A DNA stretch of 64,000 nucleotides from an uncultured Pelagibacteraceae bacterium (GCA_902582235.1 CACHQX010000002.1:62001-126000), one strand, 5' to 3'; counted from the stretch's first letter, positions 45,542 through 56,190 are shown. Notes: generated by a model from the sequence alone, not told the origin. Numbers and translations: made by a program.

Positions 45542-45576
45542 AATGAGAATTATTCTCATTGATAATGATTATCAAT
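45542..45576 (-). promoter_or_regulatory. Tandem overlapping Fur-box-like palindromes before the iron transporter operon
   Basis: Two perfect 19-base inverted repeats, AATGAGAAT-T-ATTCTCATT (45542-45560) and ATTGATAAT-G-ATTATCAAT (45558-45576), share three bases. Both resemble the classical Fur consensus GATAATGATAATCATTATC. They lie 29-63 bases upstream of the binding protein start. No fur gene is in the window; Irr- or Fur-type control is an inference. Confidence 0.75.
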
Positions 45577-45607
45577 CGCATATAATGACGCAGGGGTCAA
45601 GGAAATA

Positions 45608-46501
45608 TTAAAATTTCCACTCTGATATTTTGCTGTATAGAAAGTTTCTAAAAGCTTGAACTCTAGCTACATTTTTTAAAGATTGAGGGTAAACAAAGTG
45701 TGCTTCTGTTATGGGACCTTCAATTTTGGGCAGTATTTTTACTATATTGGGTTGGTTGATAGTTATGTAATCTGGTAAAGCAGCTAAACCTACTCCACTT
45801 TGAACTGCTAAAAGTAAACCATACACGCTATTTACTTTCATCACTGTTTTTCTTTTTTTTGCTCCATCTTTTAAACCAAGTTTAAGGGCCCAATCTGGAT
45901 TAAATACAGGTGAGGGAGCTCCTCTTCCAAAAGAAATAAATTTATGGTTATTTAGGTCACTCACGCTTTTAGGATACCCGTTTTTTTCAAGATATTTAGG
46001 TGAACCATAAATGTGGTAATTAATATCAATTAACTTTTTTTGAATATAGTTAAGCTGCTTTGGTCTCCGCATAAAAATCCCTATATCAGCTTGCCTAGTA
46101 CTTAAATCTAGCTCTTTATCATCAAAAATTAGTTCAACTTCTATCTCAGGATTTAACTGCATAAATTCTTGAATTCTTGGAGTTAACCAAGTTGTGCCAA
46201 AACTAACAACTGTAGTAACAGTAAGTTTTCCTGATGGTTTATTTTTTTTGTCTCCAAGTGAAGTTTCCACCTCTTTTAGTTTACTTATAACTTCATGCGC
46301 TGTTTTAAAAACATATTCACCATTTTCTGTTAAAGTCAAACCTCTAGCATGTCTTTCAAATAATTTTACTTTTAAATCTTCTTCTAATGATTGAATTTGA
46401 CGGCTTATGGCGGATTGACTTAGGTTAAGGTTGACTGTGGCGCTGGTAAAACTTCCAGCTTCCGCAACTGCATGGAAAATTTTAAGTTTATCCCAATCCA
46501 T
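45608..46501 (-). CDS. LysR family transcriptional regulator
   Basis: A 297-residue LTTR. N-terminal winged HTH is WDKLKIFHAVAEAGSFTSATVNLNLSQSAISRQIQSLEEDL; a LysR substrate-binding domain follows (LTVTTVVSFGTTWLTPRI onward). Its ATG overlaps the stop of the acuI-like gene by one base. The overlap suggests regulation of that operon or of nearby iron genes, but no target can be read off. Confidence 0.85.
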   Translation of the reverse strand: MDWDKLKIFHAVAEAGSFTSATVNLNLSQSAISRQIQSLEEDLKVKLFERHARGLTLTENGEYVFKTAHEVISKLKEVETSLGDKKNKPSGKLTVTTVVSFGTTWLTPRIQEFMQLNPEIEVELIFDDKELDLSTRQADIGIFMRRPKQLNYIQKKLIDINYHIYGSPKYLEKNGYPKSVSDLNNHKFISFGRGAPSPVFNPDWALKLGLKDGAKKRKTVMKVNSVYGLLLAVQSGVGLAALPDYITINQPNIVKILPKIEGPITEAHFVYPQSLKNVARVQAFRNFLYSKISEWKF

Positions 46502-47502
46502 TATTTATTAAGATTTATTATATATCTCCCCGAAGTTTTGCCTTCTAGCATCTTTGGATATTCTTCCAAAAGTTGGTTTAAATTTATTTCTTTAATTGAT
46601 TTATCTAACAAATCAAAATCAACAAGCTTATGCATTTCTCCCCATAAAAAGTTTCTTCTCTTTATTGACACACTCACAGAATCAATGCCCCAAAGTTTAA
46701 CACCTCTAATGATAAAAGGCATTACAGTAGTATTTAACTTTATGCTTGAAGCATTTCCGCAAGCAGCAACAATACCACTTGGTTTTATGTGAGTAAGTAT
46801 ATTTGCTAAAATATTTCCCCCAACCGTATCTACTGCTCCGTCATATAAACCTTTATCTAATGGTCTTGCGTCTTTATCTAAATCGCCTGATTTAATTATA
46901 TTTTTTGCACCTAACGATTTCAAATATTCCTCGTTTGGTTTTGTGGTTGCGGCAGTAACATTGCAACCAAGTTTGCTTAAAATCATAACTGCTATACTTC
47001 CAACTCCTCCTGAGGCACCAGTTACAATCACATCATTTACTTTCTCACCTAATAGCAAAACTTCTCTAGTTTGTTTTGTAGTAAAAGCACACTGAATTGC
47101 AGTTAATCCTGCTGTGCCTAACATCATTGATTGTCTAGAGGAAATTTCTTTTGGTTTTTTTACTAAAAAGTTTGCATCTACTTTAGCATACTGAGAATAA
47201 CCACCATAAAATATTTCCCCTACTCTCCAGCCGGTTTGAATAATTTCATCGCCTTCTTTAAATTTATCACTTTTGCTTTCAACGACTGTCCCTGCAAAAT
47301 CTATACCCGGAATATGCGGAAACTCTTTAACTAATCGTGCACCATTTTTAAGTATTAATGCATCTTTGAAATTTAAAGTTGAGTAATCTACCTTTACTAA
47401 AACGTCCCCATGCTTTAAAAAAGATTTATCAATTTTTTTTATTTCTCTTGAAAACTTTTCACCCTCTTGGTTTATGACCAATGCATTAAAATTATCAGAC
47501 AT
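46501..47502 (-). CDS. acuI: MDR-family oxidoreductase, acryloyl-CoA reductase-like
   Basis: A 333-residue medium-chain reductase lacking the catalytic zinc Cys of alcohol dehydrogenases. HIPGIDFAGTVVESKSDKFKEGDEI and the NADPH loop VTGASGGVGSIAVMILSKLG match AcuI/YhdH. AcuI reduces toxic acryloyl-CoA to propionyl-CoA with NADPH, a step in DMSP use in marine bacteria. No other DMSP gene lies beside it, so the symbol is by family only. Confidence 0.75.
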   Translation of the reverse strand: MSDNFNALVINQEGEKFSREIKKIDKSFLKHGDVLVKVDYSTLNFKDALILKNGARLVKEFPHIPGIDFAGTVVESKSDKFKEGDEIIQTGWRVGEIFYGGYSQYAKVDANFLVKKPKEISSRQSMMLGTAGLTAIQCAFTTKQTREVLLLGEKVNDVIVTGASGGVGSIAVMILSKLGCNVTAATTKPNEEYLKSLGAKNIIKSGDLDKDARPLDKGLYDGAVDTVGGNILANILTHIKPSGIVAACGNASSIKLNTTVMPFIIRGVKLWGIDSVSVSIKRRNFLWGEMHKLVDFDLLDKSIKEINLNQLLEEYPKMLEGKTSGRYIINLNK

Positions 47503-47517
47503 CTTTAGCAGTAAATA

Positions 47518-48123
47518 TTATTTCGCAATAAATCGCAAATATCTATTTTGATAGCTTAAGTCGTCTTTAAACTGACCTAAATAAAAATTTGTAACAGTTG
47601 TTGCTTGTTCTTTCTTAATTCCTCTCATCGTCATACAATGGTGGGTTGAATCTATCGTTACCGCAACTCCTTTTGCATCTAAACTTTCCATCAATGTTTT
47701 TGCTATTTGGACCGTTAGTCTTTCTTGAGTTTGCAATCTTTTTGAAAAAATCTCTACAACTCTAGCAATTTTACTCAATCCAACTACTCTCTGGTTTGGA
47801 ATGTAAGCTACATGAGCTTTGCCAATTATTGGAGCCATGTGATGTTCACAATGACTTTGTATAGATATGTTTTTTTGAACGACCATGTCACTGTAACCTT
47901 CTACATCTCCAAAAGTTTTTTCTAATACAAGATTTGGATCCTCCGAATATCCCCTAAAATATTCTTTAAATGCTTTAACTACTCTTTTAGGAGTTTCTAA
48001 TAAACCTTCTCTGTTTGGGTCTTCACCCATCCATTCTAGAATTGTTTTGATAGCTTCTTCAGCCTCTTTATCACTAATTTTTGAGGTAGACTGTTGTTTT
48101 TGAATGTCTTTTACAATTTTCAT
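47518..48123 (-). CDS. folE: GTP cyclohydrolase I
   Basis: A 201-residue enzyme with Cys and His zinc ligands in SHCEHHMAPIIGKAHVAYIPN, the RVVGLSKIARVVEIFSKRLQTQERLT core and a C-terminal Cys in STHHCMTMRGI. It makes dihydroneopterin triphosphate, the first step to folate. It is consistent with folate synthesis together with the pab genes. It is divergent from hisI with 77 bases between. Confidence 0.93.
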   Translation of the reverse strand: MKIVKDIQKQQSTSKISDKEAEEAIKTILEWMGEDPNREGLLETPKRVVKAFKEYFRGYSEDPNLVLEKTFGDVEGYSDMVVQKNISIQSHCEHHMAPIIGKAHVAYIPNQRVVGLSKIARVVEIFSKRLQTQERLTVQIAKTLMESLDAKGVAVTIDSTHHCMTMRGIKKEQATTVTNFYLGQFKDDLSYQNRYLRFIAK

Positions 48124-48200
48124 AGTGACCTTATACCCACTAATTAAGTTTTTTAAAATATTTATTATAGTATTTAATATGTTAAATAATTAAGGAATAT

Positions 48201-48668
48201 ATGTTTAAAAAAAGAGAAAGTGTCACAGAGATTGAAGAAGGAAGCTTCTTATCACCAAAATTTGATAACGATGGTTTAATTCCAGTCGTGACCACTTGTG
48301 TAAATACTAAGGAGATTTTAATGCTTGGTTATATGAATGTTGAGGCATTTAAAAAAACAATTGAAACTAAAGAAGCTCATTATTGGAGTAGATCAAGAAA
48401 GCAAGTTTGGCACAAAGGTAAAACAAGTGGTTTTATACAAAAGGTAAAAGAAATAAGAATTGATGATGACCAAGACTCGGTTTGGCTAAGCGTTGATATT
48501 GGAAATGGCTCTAGTTGTCATGTAGGATACAGATCCTGTTTTTATAGATCTATACCCTTAGGAAAAATCGAAAACGCAAGAGAAATTAAAATGAAATTTG
48601 AGGAAAGTAAAAAAAAATTTGACCCTGAAAAAGTTTATAAAGGACAACCAAACCCTACTAAAATTTGA
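48201..48668 (+). CDS. hisI: Phosphoribosyl-AMP cyclohydrolase
   Basis: A 155-residue protein with TTCVNTKEILMLGYMN, ETKEAHYWSRSRKQVWHKGKTSG and DQDSVWLSVDI, plus the zinc Cys in CHVGYRSCFYR. It opens the purine ring of phosphoribosyl-AMP in histidine synthesis. It is the single-domain form without the HisE pyrophosphohydrolase. The 2OG oxygenase gene starts 3 bases later. Confidence 0.9.
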   Translation: MFKKRESVTEIEEGSFLSPKFDNDGLIPVVTTCVNTKEILMLGYMNVEAFKKTIETKEAHYWSRSRKQVWHKGKTSGFIQKVKEIRIDDDQDSVWLSVDIGNGSSCHVGYRSCFYRSIPLGKIENAREIKMKFEESKKKFDPEKVYKGQPNPTKI

Positions 48669-48671
48669 TTA

Positions 48672-49302
48672 ATGAACTCTCAAGATATTAAAGTATTAAG
48701 ACCTTTTGGCCCCACAATAGCAAAAGTAAAAATTCCTGAAAATTTAGTTAAAGAACTAAATAATTATACAGATGATATAATAAAAAATAAACAAAAGGAA
48801 AAAGATCTTGATTGGGGAAAAAATTTAGTTGGAAACGTAAAACAAGAATTTATGATTGAGAAAGATGTGATGGAAAAAATTGGATGGGGAAAATTTTTAG
48901 CATCAAATGTTCGTGAATGGATACTTCAAACTAATAAAAGAGAAATTACTAAATTTAATATTATGAATAGTTGGATAGTAAGACAATTTAAAAATGAATA
49001 TAACCCCTCTCATTGGCACAACGGCCATGTTTCAGGTGTTGGGTATCTTAAAGTACCTTCAAATTTAGGAGAGACACTCCAAAAAGATAAAGTGTTGAAT
49101 AACAATGGAAAACTAGAAATGGTACATGGTTCAAAAGCTTTTTTATGTAAACCAACATTCAGAGTAACACCAAAAGTTGGTGATTTTTATTTTTTTCCTC
49201 ATTATTTAATGCATGCTGTTTACCCATTTTTTTGATAGTGATGAGGAAAGAAGATCAGTTTCATTCAATGCAACTGTAGATCAATCTTTATTCAATGAGT
49301 AA
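48672..49302 (+). pseudogene. 2OG-Fe(II) oxygenase-like protein with a frameshift at a T7 run
   Basis: The frame from 48672 stops at 49235 right after MHAVYPFF. Taking one T from the run 49227-49233 continues it to 49302 as FDSDEERRSVSFNATVDQ, a normal end for this prolyl-hydroxylase-like family where the Arg and the RRSVSFN strand are needed. Iron ligands appear as HWHNG and the distal His in LMHAVY. The restored protein is 209 residues. It may be a sequence error or slippage. The DUF2237 gene overlaps its end by 8 bases. Confidence 0.75.
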
Positions 49303-49669
49303 AAAACAAAAAAATGTTTTAGGTGGTGATTTAGAATTGTGTTCATCTAATCCTTTAACAGGTTGGTATAGAGATGGTTGTTGTAATACAGATGAAAATG
49401 ATAACGGACTACATACAGTTTGTGCTAAGGTTAATGATGATTTTCTTGAGTGGTGCAAGTCTGCTGGAAATGACTTGGTTACACCTCATCCTGAGTTTGG
49501 ATTTCCAGGTTTAAAAAATGGTGACAATTGGTGTGTATGTGCCACCTGGTTTGCAAGGGCTGTTGAAGCTGGGAAAGAATGTAAAATATATTTAAAAAAA
49601 ACAAACGAGAAGACTTTAAAGATTATTCCATTAGAAATTTTAAAAAAACACGCAATAGATTTATCTTAA
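49295..49669 (+). CDS. DUF2237 family protein
   Basis: A 124-residue protein with the family features KNVLGGDLELCSSNPLTGWYRDGCCNTDENDNG, VTPHPEFGFPGLKNGDNWCVCATWFARA and a C-terminal helix HAIDLS. Several conserved Cys suggest a metal or disulfide site. Function unknown. It overlaps the restored end of the 2OG oxygenase gene by 8 bases and ends tail to tail with the ETF-QO gene. Confidence 0.88.
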   Translation: MSKKQKNVLGGDLELCSSNPLTGWYRDGCCNTDENDNGLHTVCAKVNDDFLEWCKSAGNDLVTPHPEFGFPGLKNGDNWCVCATWFARAVEAGKECKIYLKKTNEKTLKIIPLEILKKHAIDLS

Positions 49670-51289
49670 TTACATGTTCCCGTATCTTGGTCCACCACTT
49701 CCCTCTGGTGTTACCCAAGTAATGTTTTGAGAAGGTTCTTTAATATCGCAAGTCTTGCAATGAATGCAGTTTTGAGAATTAATCACAAATTTAGGTACAT
49801 CATTTTCGACTTGCACCTCATAAACACCTGCAGGGCAATATCTTTGTGCAGGCTCATCGAATCTATCTAAGGTATATCTTATTGGTAAATCTTTATCTTT
49901 CAATTTTAAATGAACTGGTTGGTTATCTGTATGGTTGGTCCCTGTTAGATAAACTGAACTTGTTTTATCGAATGTAATCACATTATCAGGTTTTGGGTAA
50001 TCTATTACTGGCATTTCATTTGCTGGTTTTAAAGTTTCATGATCCGCATGTTTATGTTTAAGTGTAAATGGTAATTTCCCTCTGAAAATTATTTGGTCTA
50101 TACCTGTAAAAATAATTCCTAAGATTAATCCCCAACTAAAACTTGGTTTTACATTTCTTGCCTCGAATAATTCTTTATAAGCCCAGCTTTTTCTAAATTT
50201 TTCCTCGTAGATAGAAAGTTCTTTATGCTCGTTGAGATGTTCAATTATAGTTTCCGCTGCAACTATTCCACTTTTCATTGCTGTATGAGAGCCTTTAATT
50301 TTCGGCATATTTAAAGTGCCTGCATCACATCCAATTAAAAGAGCGCCAGGCATAAACATTTTAGGTAAACTTTGAAAACCACCTTCGATTAAAGCTCTTG
50401 CTCCGTAAGATATTCTTTTTCCTCCCTCCAGCATTTTACTGATTGCTGGATGTGTTTTAAATCTTTGAAATTCATCAAAAGGTGATAGGTGAGGATTTTT
50501 ATAATCTAGACCTATAACATAACCTAAATAAACTTCTTTATTTTCAGCATGATATACAAAGCTTCCACCATAAGTATTTTTATCTAATGGCCAACCAGCT
50601 GTATGCATCACTAAACCCTCTTGATGGTTTTTTTCATCAATCTTCCAGATTTCTTTAAAACCAATCCCATATTGCTGTGGATCTTTTCCGTTATCTAAGT
50701 CAAATTTTTTAATTAATTGTTTTCCTAAATGACCTCTGCAGCCCTCTGCAAATACCGTCACCTTAGCATGTAATTCCATCCCGGGCTCATAACCATCTTT
50801 TTTGTTTCCCTCTTTATCTAAACCCATATCTTGAGTTATAACGCCTTTGACGGATCCATCTTCGTTGTATAAAATTTCTGAGGCCGGAAATCCGGGAAAA
50901 ATTTCGACACCTAACACTTCTGCTTGTTCAGCGAGCCATCTGCATAAGTTAGCAAGACTTATTATATAATTTTTATGGTTTTGCTGGACTTTTGGTAGCA
51001 ACCAAGTCGGCCAGCTAAATGAGCTTTTTTTTCCTAAAAAAAGAAATTTTTCTTTTGTTACTTTAGTCTTAATTGGTGCATTTAAATCTTTCCAATTAGG
51101 AACTAATTCATCTAATGCTCTAGTCTCAAAAACATTCCCTGACAAAATATGTGAACCAATTTCTGCACCTTTCTCTAGTACACATACGTTTACGTCAGCG
51201 TTTAATTGTTTTAATTTAATTGCTGTTGCAAGGCCTGATGGTCCTCCACCCACAATAACAACATCATATTCCATAACTTCTCTAGTCAT
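49670..51289 (-). CDS. Electron-transfer flavoprotein:ubiquinone oxidoreductase
   Basis: A 539-residue membrane-associated flavoprotein. FAD site VVIVGGGPSGLATAIKL near residues 9-25; C-terminal 4Fe-4S Cys in NCIHCKTCDIKEPS and the end GSGGPRYGNM. It passes electrons from reduced ETF into ubiquinone. The gene follows etfA by 3 bases, in the operon with dimethylglycine dehydrogenase, giving a complete chain to the quinone pool. Confidence 0.93.
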   Translation of the reverse strand: MTREVMEYDVVIVGGGPSGLATAIKLKQLNADVNVCVLEKGAEIGSHILSGNVFETRALDELVPNWKDLNAPIKTKVTKEKFLFLGKKSSFSWPTWLLPKVQQNHKNYIISLANLCRWLAEQAEVLGVEIFPGFPASEILYNEDGSVKGVITQDMGLDKEGNKKDGYEPGMELHAKVTVFAEGCRGHLGKQLIKKFDLDNGKDPQQYGIGFKEIWKIDEKNHQEGLVMHTAGWPLDKNTYGGSFVYHAENKEVYLGYVIGLDYKNPHLSPFDEFQRFKTHPAISKMLEGGKRISYGARALIEGGFQSLPKMFMPGALLIGCDAGTLNMPKIKGSHTAMKSGIVAAETIIEHLNEHKELSIYEEKFRKSWAYKELFEARNVKPSFSWGLILGIIFTGIDQIIFRGKLPFTLKHKHADHETLKPANEMPVIDYPKPDNVITFDKTSSVYLTGTNHTDNQPVHLKLKDKDLPIRYTLDRFDEPAQRYCPAGVYEVQVENDVPKFVINSQNCIHCKTCDIKEPSQNITWVTPEGSGGPRYGNM

Positions 51290-51292
51290 GAA

Positions 51293-52246
51293 TTATTTTT
51301 GAATAGTATTAAGTTTATTTAATTCTTCTAAAAATTGCGGGAGAGCTTCAAACAAGTCTGCTTCAAGCCCATAATCTGCTACGCTAAATATTGGTGCCTC
51401 ACCATCTTTATTTATCGCAACAATAATTTTACTTTCTTTCATCCCAGCTAAATGTTGAATAGCACCAGAAATGCCAACTGCAATATACAAGTCAGGTACA
51501 ACAACTTTTCCTGTTTGCCCAACTTGATGATCGTTAGTAATATAACCAGCATCTACTGCAGCTCTTGATGCTCCAATAGCTGCATTCAACTTATCCGCAA
51601 TTGCCGAAATTAATTTAAAGTTTTCTGAATTTTGCATACCTCTACCACCTGAAATTACAATTCTTGCTGTCCCTAACTCAGGTCTATCTGATTTTATTTC
51701 TTCTCTTTTTACAAACTTAGAATTTTTAAAGGCTTCACCAGCTTCCGATTTTACAATCTCTGCAGAACCTCCACTCGCTGGAGCAGGTTCAAAAGATGTT
51801 GGTCTAATAGTAATACATTTTTTTTTATCATTACTTTTTACTGTAGCAAAAGCATTTCCAGCATAAATTGGACGTAAAAAAGTATCGGCTGAAATAACTT
51901 TAATGATATCGCTCACTTGAGACGTGTCCAAAAGAGCTGCTATTCTAGGCATCAAATTTTTCCCGAAAGTATTTGCTGAGCAAACTATGTGTGAATAAGC
52001 ATCAGCATGTTTTATTATTGCTGATGTGTAATTTTCTGCAATGAAGTTTTCATAAATTTCGTTATCAATATGGATAACTTTTTTTACATTTGGTATTTCA
52101 GACGCAGATTTAGCAACTTCTTCTGATTTATTACCCAAAACTAAAATATGTAAGTCCTCATCTATTTTGCTTGCGGCTGATACAGCATTATAAGTAAAGG
52201 GTCTTAATTCTTTATTATTATGTTCTGCAATTAGTAAAACTGACAT
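51293..52246 (-). CDS. etfA: Electron transfer flavoprotein, alpha subunit
   Basis: A 317-residue protein; the C-terminal FAD domain GAIGASRAAVDAGYITNDHQVGQTGKVV and LYIAVGISGAIQHLAGM are the family signature. Forms the ETF heterodimer with EtfB. Overlaps etfB by one base. Confidence 0.95.
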   Translation of the reverse strand: MSVLLIAEHNNKELRPFTYNAVSAASKIDEDLHILVLGNKSEEVAKSASEIPNVKKVIHIDNEIYENFIAENYTSAIIKHADAYSHIVCSANTFGKNLMPRIAALLDTSQVSDIIKVISADTFLRPIYAGNAFATVKSNDKKKCITIRPTSFEPAPASGGSAEIVKSEAGEAFKNSKFVKREEIKSDRPELGTARIVISGGRGMQNSENFKLISAIADKLNAAIGASRAAVDAGYITNDHQVGQTGKVVVPDLYIAVGISGAIQHLAGMKESKIIVAINKDGEAPIFSVADYGLEADLFEALPQFLEELNKLNTIQK

Positions 52247-52995
52247 TATATTACTTTAGCCTCATTTTTTAATTTTTGTACCAATTCTGTTACATTTGCG
52301 ACTTTAATTCCAGCCTTTCTTTTTGGCGGTTCTTCTACCTTAATTTGCTCGATTCTCGCTTTTGTATCAACCCCTAAATCTGAAGCATTTATCTGTTCTA
52401 ATGGTTTTTTCTTTGCTTTCATAATATTCGGTAATGAAGCGTATCTAGGCTCATTTAATCTAAGATCGCAAGTAACGATTGCAGGTATGTTTACTTCAAT
52501 TGTTTCTAAACCTTCATCAACTTCTCGAGTAACTTCAAGTGATGAATCCTTTACATTAATTTTAGATGCAAATGTCGCTTGTGGCCAACTGAGTAAGGCC
52601 GCTAACATTTGACCTGTTTGGTTACAATCATCGTCTATTGCTTGTTTGCCCATAAAAACTAAATCAGGTTTTTCCTTATCTACTATTTTTTGCAATATTT
52701 TTGAAACGGCTAAAGGCTCAACTACGCCGTCAACCTTTACATGTATTCCTCTGTCAGCACCAACTGCAAGAGCCTTTCTCACAGTTTCTTGAGCTTTTTC
52801 TTCACCAATAGTTATCGCTACAATTTCTTTTGCTTTACCTGACTCTTTTATTTTTACCGCCTCTTCAACTGCATTATCGTCTGGGGGATTGGTTGACATT
52901 TTAACGTTATCTGTAACAACTCCAGTTCCATCTTCTTTTACTCTTACTTGGACGTTGTAATCTATGACTCTTTTAACTGCTACTAAGATTTTCAT
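52246..52995 (-). CDS. etfB: Electron transfer flavoprotein, beta subunit
   Basis: A 249-residue protein with [19 protein letters not shown], the AMP-binding [16 protein letters not shown] and the recognition-loop region [19 protein letters not shown]. It docks ETF on dehydrogenases. The gene overlaps the DMGDH gene by one base, so ETF is made together with a dehydrogenase that uses it. Confidence 0.95.
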   Translation of the reverse strand: MKILVAVKRVIDYNVQVRVKEDGTGVVTDNVKMSTNPPDDNAVEEAVKIKESGKAKEIVAITIGEEKAQETVRKALAVGADRGIHVKVDGVVEPLAVSKILQKIVDKEKPDLVFMGKQAIDDDCNQTGQMLAALLSWPQATFASKINVKDSSLEVTREVDEGLETIEVNIPAIVTCDLRLNEPRYASLPNIMKAKKKPLEQINASDLGVDTKARIEQIKVEEPPKRKAGIKVANVTELVQKLKNEAKVI

Positions 52996-55427
52996 TATGC
53001 TCTTAACAATTCGTTTTTTGGATCATAAGGACTTTCTTCAAGAATAGTTGCTTCATGAGTTTTTCCCAAAATATCAATTTTAAGTTTCTGACCAACGTTT
53101 GCCAATTCTGGTTTAACCATTCCAAGTGCTATAGATTTTCCTAATCTAAAACCAAAATCTCCACCAGTTGCTCTACCAATACAAGTTCCATTCTCATAAA
53201 TTGGATTATTTCCAAGCACATCAGCATCAGTGATATTATGAACTTCAAGTGTCACTAATTTGTTATTAAATCCTTTTTCTCTCCATTTGTTTAATGCATC
53301 TAAGCCAATAAAATTTCCTTTATTTGGATGTATAAATCTATCTAAACCACTTTCGTATGGGGAGTATTCTATGGATAATTCTGTTCCAACTAGTTTATAT
53401 GATTTTTCAACTCTTAAACTATTCATTGCTCTTATGCCGTATGGTTTTAAATTTAAATCTTTACCTGCATCCATTAATTTATCAAAAATATGATTTTGAT
53501 ATTCGATTGGATGATGTAATTCCCAACCTAATTCTCCAACAAAGTTTACTCTCATTGCATTTACAGGTGCATAACCTACGTCAACATTCTTAGCACTTAG
53601 CCATTTAAAATTTTCGTTTGAAAAATCATCTTTTGATACTCTTGTCATTAAGTCTCTTGCTTTTGGTCCAGAGACAACTAGCACACCCATGCTATTAGTT
53701 AAATTTTCAAATTGAACAGATCCATCGCTTGGCATCCATCTTAAAATCCAATCGTGATCAAGTCTTTGAAAAGCACCTGCAGATACCAAGTAAAAGCTAT
53801 CTTCGGCTTCTCTCATTATTGTAAATTCTGAATGAACACCACCTTGAGTATTTAAAGCATGACATAAATTTATCCTTCCAATTTTTTTTGGAAGTTTGTT
53901 TGCAACGAGTTTGTCCAAGAACTCTTCTGCTTTAGGTCCTTTTATTCTGCATTTAGCAAATGCACTCATGTCTAGTAACCCTACATTCTCTCTTACATTC
54001 TTGCATTCTTTCTCAATAGCTTGAAACCATTTTGATCTTCTAAATGACCAATCATCTTTTTGCTCCATTCCATCAGTTGCAAAAAAGTTTGGTCTTTCCC
54101 AACCAAATTTTTGACCAAAAACTGCTCCAAGTTTTTTCATTCTGTCATAACATGGTGCTGTTCTTAGTGGTCTTGCTGCTGGTCTCTCTTCATCTGGAAA
54201 GTGTGTTATAAAAACATGACTGTACGCCTCTTCATTTTTTTCTTTAAGGTATGCTTTTGAACAATAGTCTCCATATCTTCTTGGTTCAACACCAAGCATG
54301 TCAATCGTAGGTTCTCCATCGACTATCCATTCTGCTAACTGCCAACCGGCACCACCAGCTGCAGTTATTCCAAAACTATGTCCTTCGTTTATCCAAAAAT
54401 TTTTAAGTCCCCATGCTGGTCCTACAATTGGATTTCCATCTGGAGTATAACAAATTGCACCGTTGTAAACTTTTTTTACTCCTACCTCACCAAAAGCTGG
54501 AACTCTATGTATTGCACCTTCTATGTGTGGGGCAAGTCTATCTAAATCTTCTTGGAATAACTCATATTCAGAATCTTTTGAAGGTCCATCAACATAACAC
54601 GCGGGAGCTCCGTCTTCATAAGGACCTAATATTAATCCTCCAGCTTCTTCTCTCATATACCAACGACTATCACTATCTCTTAAAACTCCCATTTCAGGCA
54701 AACCCTCTTTTTTTCTTTTTTGAATTTCAGGATGTGGTTCTGTAACGATATATTGATGTTCTACAGGAATAACTGGAATGTCTAGACCAACCATTTTCCC
54801 AGTTTGTCTAGCAAAATTTCCTGAACAAGAAATTATATGTTCGCACTCAATTGAACCTTTGTCTGTTTCTACTACCCATCCATCTTTTGTTTGTTTCATG
54901 CCAACTACTGTGGTGTTTCTATAAATCTCTGCACCTCTATTTCTTGCACCTGTAGCTAAAGCTTGTGTTAAATCAGCGGGCTGAATGTATCCATCCTCTG
55001 GGTGTTGAATTGCACCAACTAAGTCTGAAGTATTACATAAAGGCCAAATTTCTTTTACCTGATCAGGAGTCAAAAATTTTACATCAACGCCAATAGTTTT
55101 AGCAACACCTGCGTATTGAAAATACTCATCCATTCTATCTTTATTATTTGCAAGTCTAATGTTTGATACAACACTGAAACCGACATTCTTACCAGTTTCT
55201 TCCTCTAATTTTTTATATAAATTGACTGCATATTTATGGAGTTGTCCAACAGAATAACTCATGTTGAAAAGTGGTAACAAACCTGCAGCATGCCAAGTTG
55301 ATCCAGACGTAAGTTCTTTTCTTTCAACTAAAACAACGTCTGACCAGCCTTTTTTAGCAAGATGATAAAGAGCGCTAACACCTACAACACCTCCACCAAC
55401 TATTACGACTTTTGCTTTAGAATTCAT
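52995..55427 (-). CDS. Dimethylglycine/sarcosine dehydrogenase
   Basis: The 810-residue product is a DAO-fold FAD domain ([21 protein letters not shown] at 7-27; covalent FAD His46 in GSTWHAAG) followed by a GcvT-like folate-binding domain (residues about 430-810). It removes methyl groups from dimethylglycine or sarcosine, giving formaldehyde or methylene-tetrahydrofolate, with electrons passed to ETF. etfBA and ETF-QO follow. Which substrate is preferred cannot be told. Confidence 0.85.
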   Translation of the reverse strand: MNSKAKVVIVGGGVVGVSALYHLAKKGWSDVVLVERKELTSGSTWHAAGLLPLFNMSYSVGQLHKYAVNLYKKLEEETGKNVGFSVVSNIRLANNKDRMDEYFQYAGVAKTIGVDVKFLTPDQVKEIWPLCNTSDLVGAIQHPEDGYIQPADLTQALATGARNRGAEIYRNTTVVGMKQTKDGWVVETDKGSIECEHIISCSGNFARQTGKMVGLDIPVIPVEHQYIVTEPHPEIQKRKKEGLPEMGVLRDSDSRWYMREEAGGLILGPYEDGAPACYVDGPSKDSEYELFQEDLDRLAPHIEGAIHRVPAFGEVGVKKVYNGAICYTPDGNPIVGPAWGLKNFWINEGHSFGITAAGGAGWQLAEWIVDGEPTIDMLGVEPRRYGDYCSKAYLKEKNEEAYSHVFITHFPDEERPAARPLRTAPCYDRMKKLGAVFGQKFGWERPNFFATDGMEQKDDWSFRRSKWFQAIEKECKNVRENVGLLDMSAFAKCRIKGPKAEEFLDKLVANKLPKKIGRINLCHALNTQGGVHSEFTIMREAEDSFYLVSAGAFQRLDHDWILRWMPSDGSVQFENLTNSMGVLVVSGPKARDLMTRVSKDDFSNENFKWLSAKNVDVGYAPVNAMRVNFVGELGWELHHPIEYQNHIFDKLMDAGKDLNLKPYGIRAMNSLRVEKSYKLVGTELSIEYSPYESGLDRFIHPNKGNFIGLDALNKWREKGFNNKLVTLEVHNITDADVLGNNPIYENGTCIGRATGGDFGFRLGKSIALGMVKPELANVGQKLKIDILGKTHEATILEESPYDPKNELLRA

Positions 55428-55473
55428 TAATAGATTTCTACAAGATTTTTAAATCGAACGAAACAAAATTCTA

Positions 55474-55677
55474 TCAATCGTCGTCTGGTTCTCTCCAATC
55501 TAATTGGAACAACAAATAAGCTGCGACACTCACGCTAATTATACCTACAACAATTCCACAGTTGAGACCAATCTCCTGACCAAAATAATACCAAGTTATT
55601 TGGGTGGTCAAAATAGGTGGAACACAAAGTATGAGCATAAGAATAAGAATACGATTTTCATATTTCGGTTTTTTCAT
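55474..55677 (-). CDS. 67-residue two-helix membrane protein
   Basis: Two hydrophobic segments (about 9-26 and 36-58) with a short loop (YYFGQEIG) and an acidic C-terminal tail DWREPDDD. Two bases separate it from the 153-residue exported protein gene upstream. No family recognised. Confidence 0.6.
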   Translation of the reverse strand: MKKPKYENRILILMLILCVPPILTTQITWYYFGQEIGLNCGIVVGIISVSVAAYLLFQLDWREPDDD

Positions 55678-55680
55678 AAT

Positions 55681-56142
55681 CTAAATTGATGCTCCAAGAG
55701 AAACTGGATTAGAAACTGCAGTTGTCAACCAGCAATTGTTAAGTGATCCTTTGCCATCATATCTTTCTACTTGCCACTTGAATTCATAGTAAAAATTATC
55801 TGATCCCAAAATGATTACATCATAAATTGCGATTTTCTCATTATTATAGATCTCTTCAATTTTATGATCTTTATGATTTAACAAAATTGAGTAAATTTCG
55901 TTTTTTAACATCTTTTTAAAATTATTTAATGGTCCAGTATTTATTTTATTTTCTGGATGAGCGAATTCCCACGTTTGTTCAATACCAAAATCTTTATCTG
56001 GTTTATCATTATTCTTTAAACTGATTAGTTGAATTTCAACTACATTATAAGGTTCAATTTTTGTGTTTGGCTTAATAATATCAGAATAAACATTCGCTAC
56101 ATGAAAATAAAAGAGTAAAAAGAAAAATAAAAGTTTATTCAT
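55681..56142 (-). CDS. Exported DUF4864-like protein
   Basis: A 153-residue protein with a Sec signal peptide (cleavage after VYS) and a single alpha/beta domain containing FGIEQTWEFAHPENK and the C-terminal VERYDGKGSLNNCWLTTAVSNPV typical of DUF4864. Periplasmic, function unknown. It is divergent from the thioesterase gene, which starts at 56191. Confidence 0.6.
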   Translation of the reverse strand: MNKLLFFFLLFYFHVANVYSDIIKPNTKIEPYNVVEIQLISLKNNDKPDKDFGIEQTWEFAHPENKINTGPLNNFKKMLKNEIYSILLNHKDHKIEEIYNNEKIAIYDVIILGSDNFYYEFKWQVERYDGKGSLNNCWLTTAVSNPVSLGASI

Positions 56143-56190
56143 ATTAGAACTTTAATTTTACAATATTATAATATAAATTTTACGAATAAA

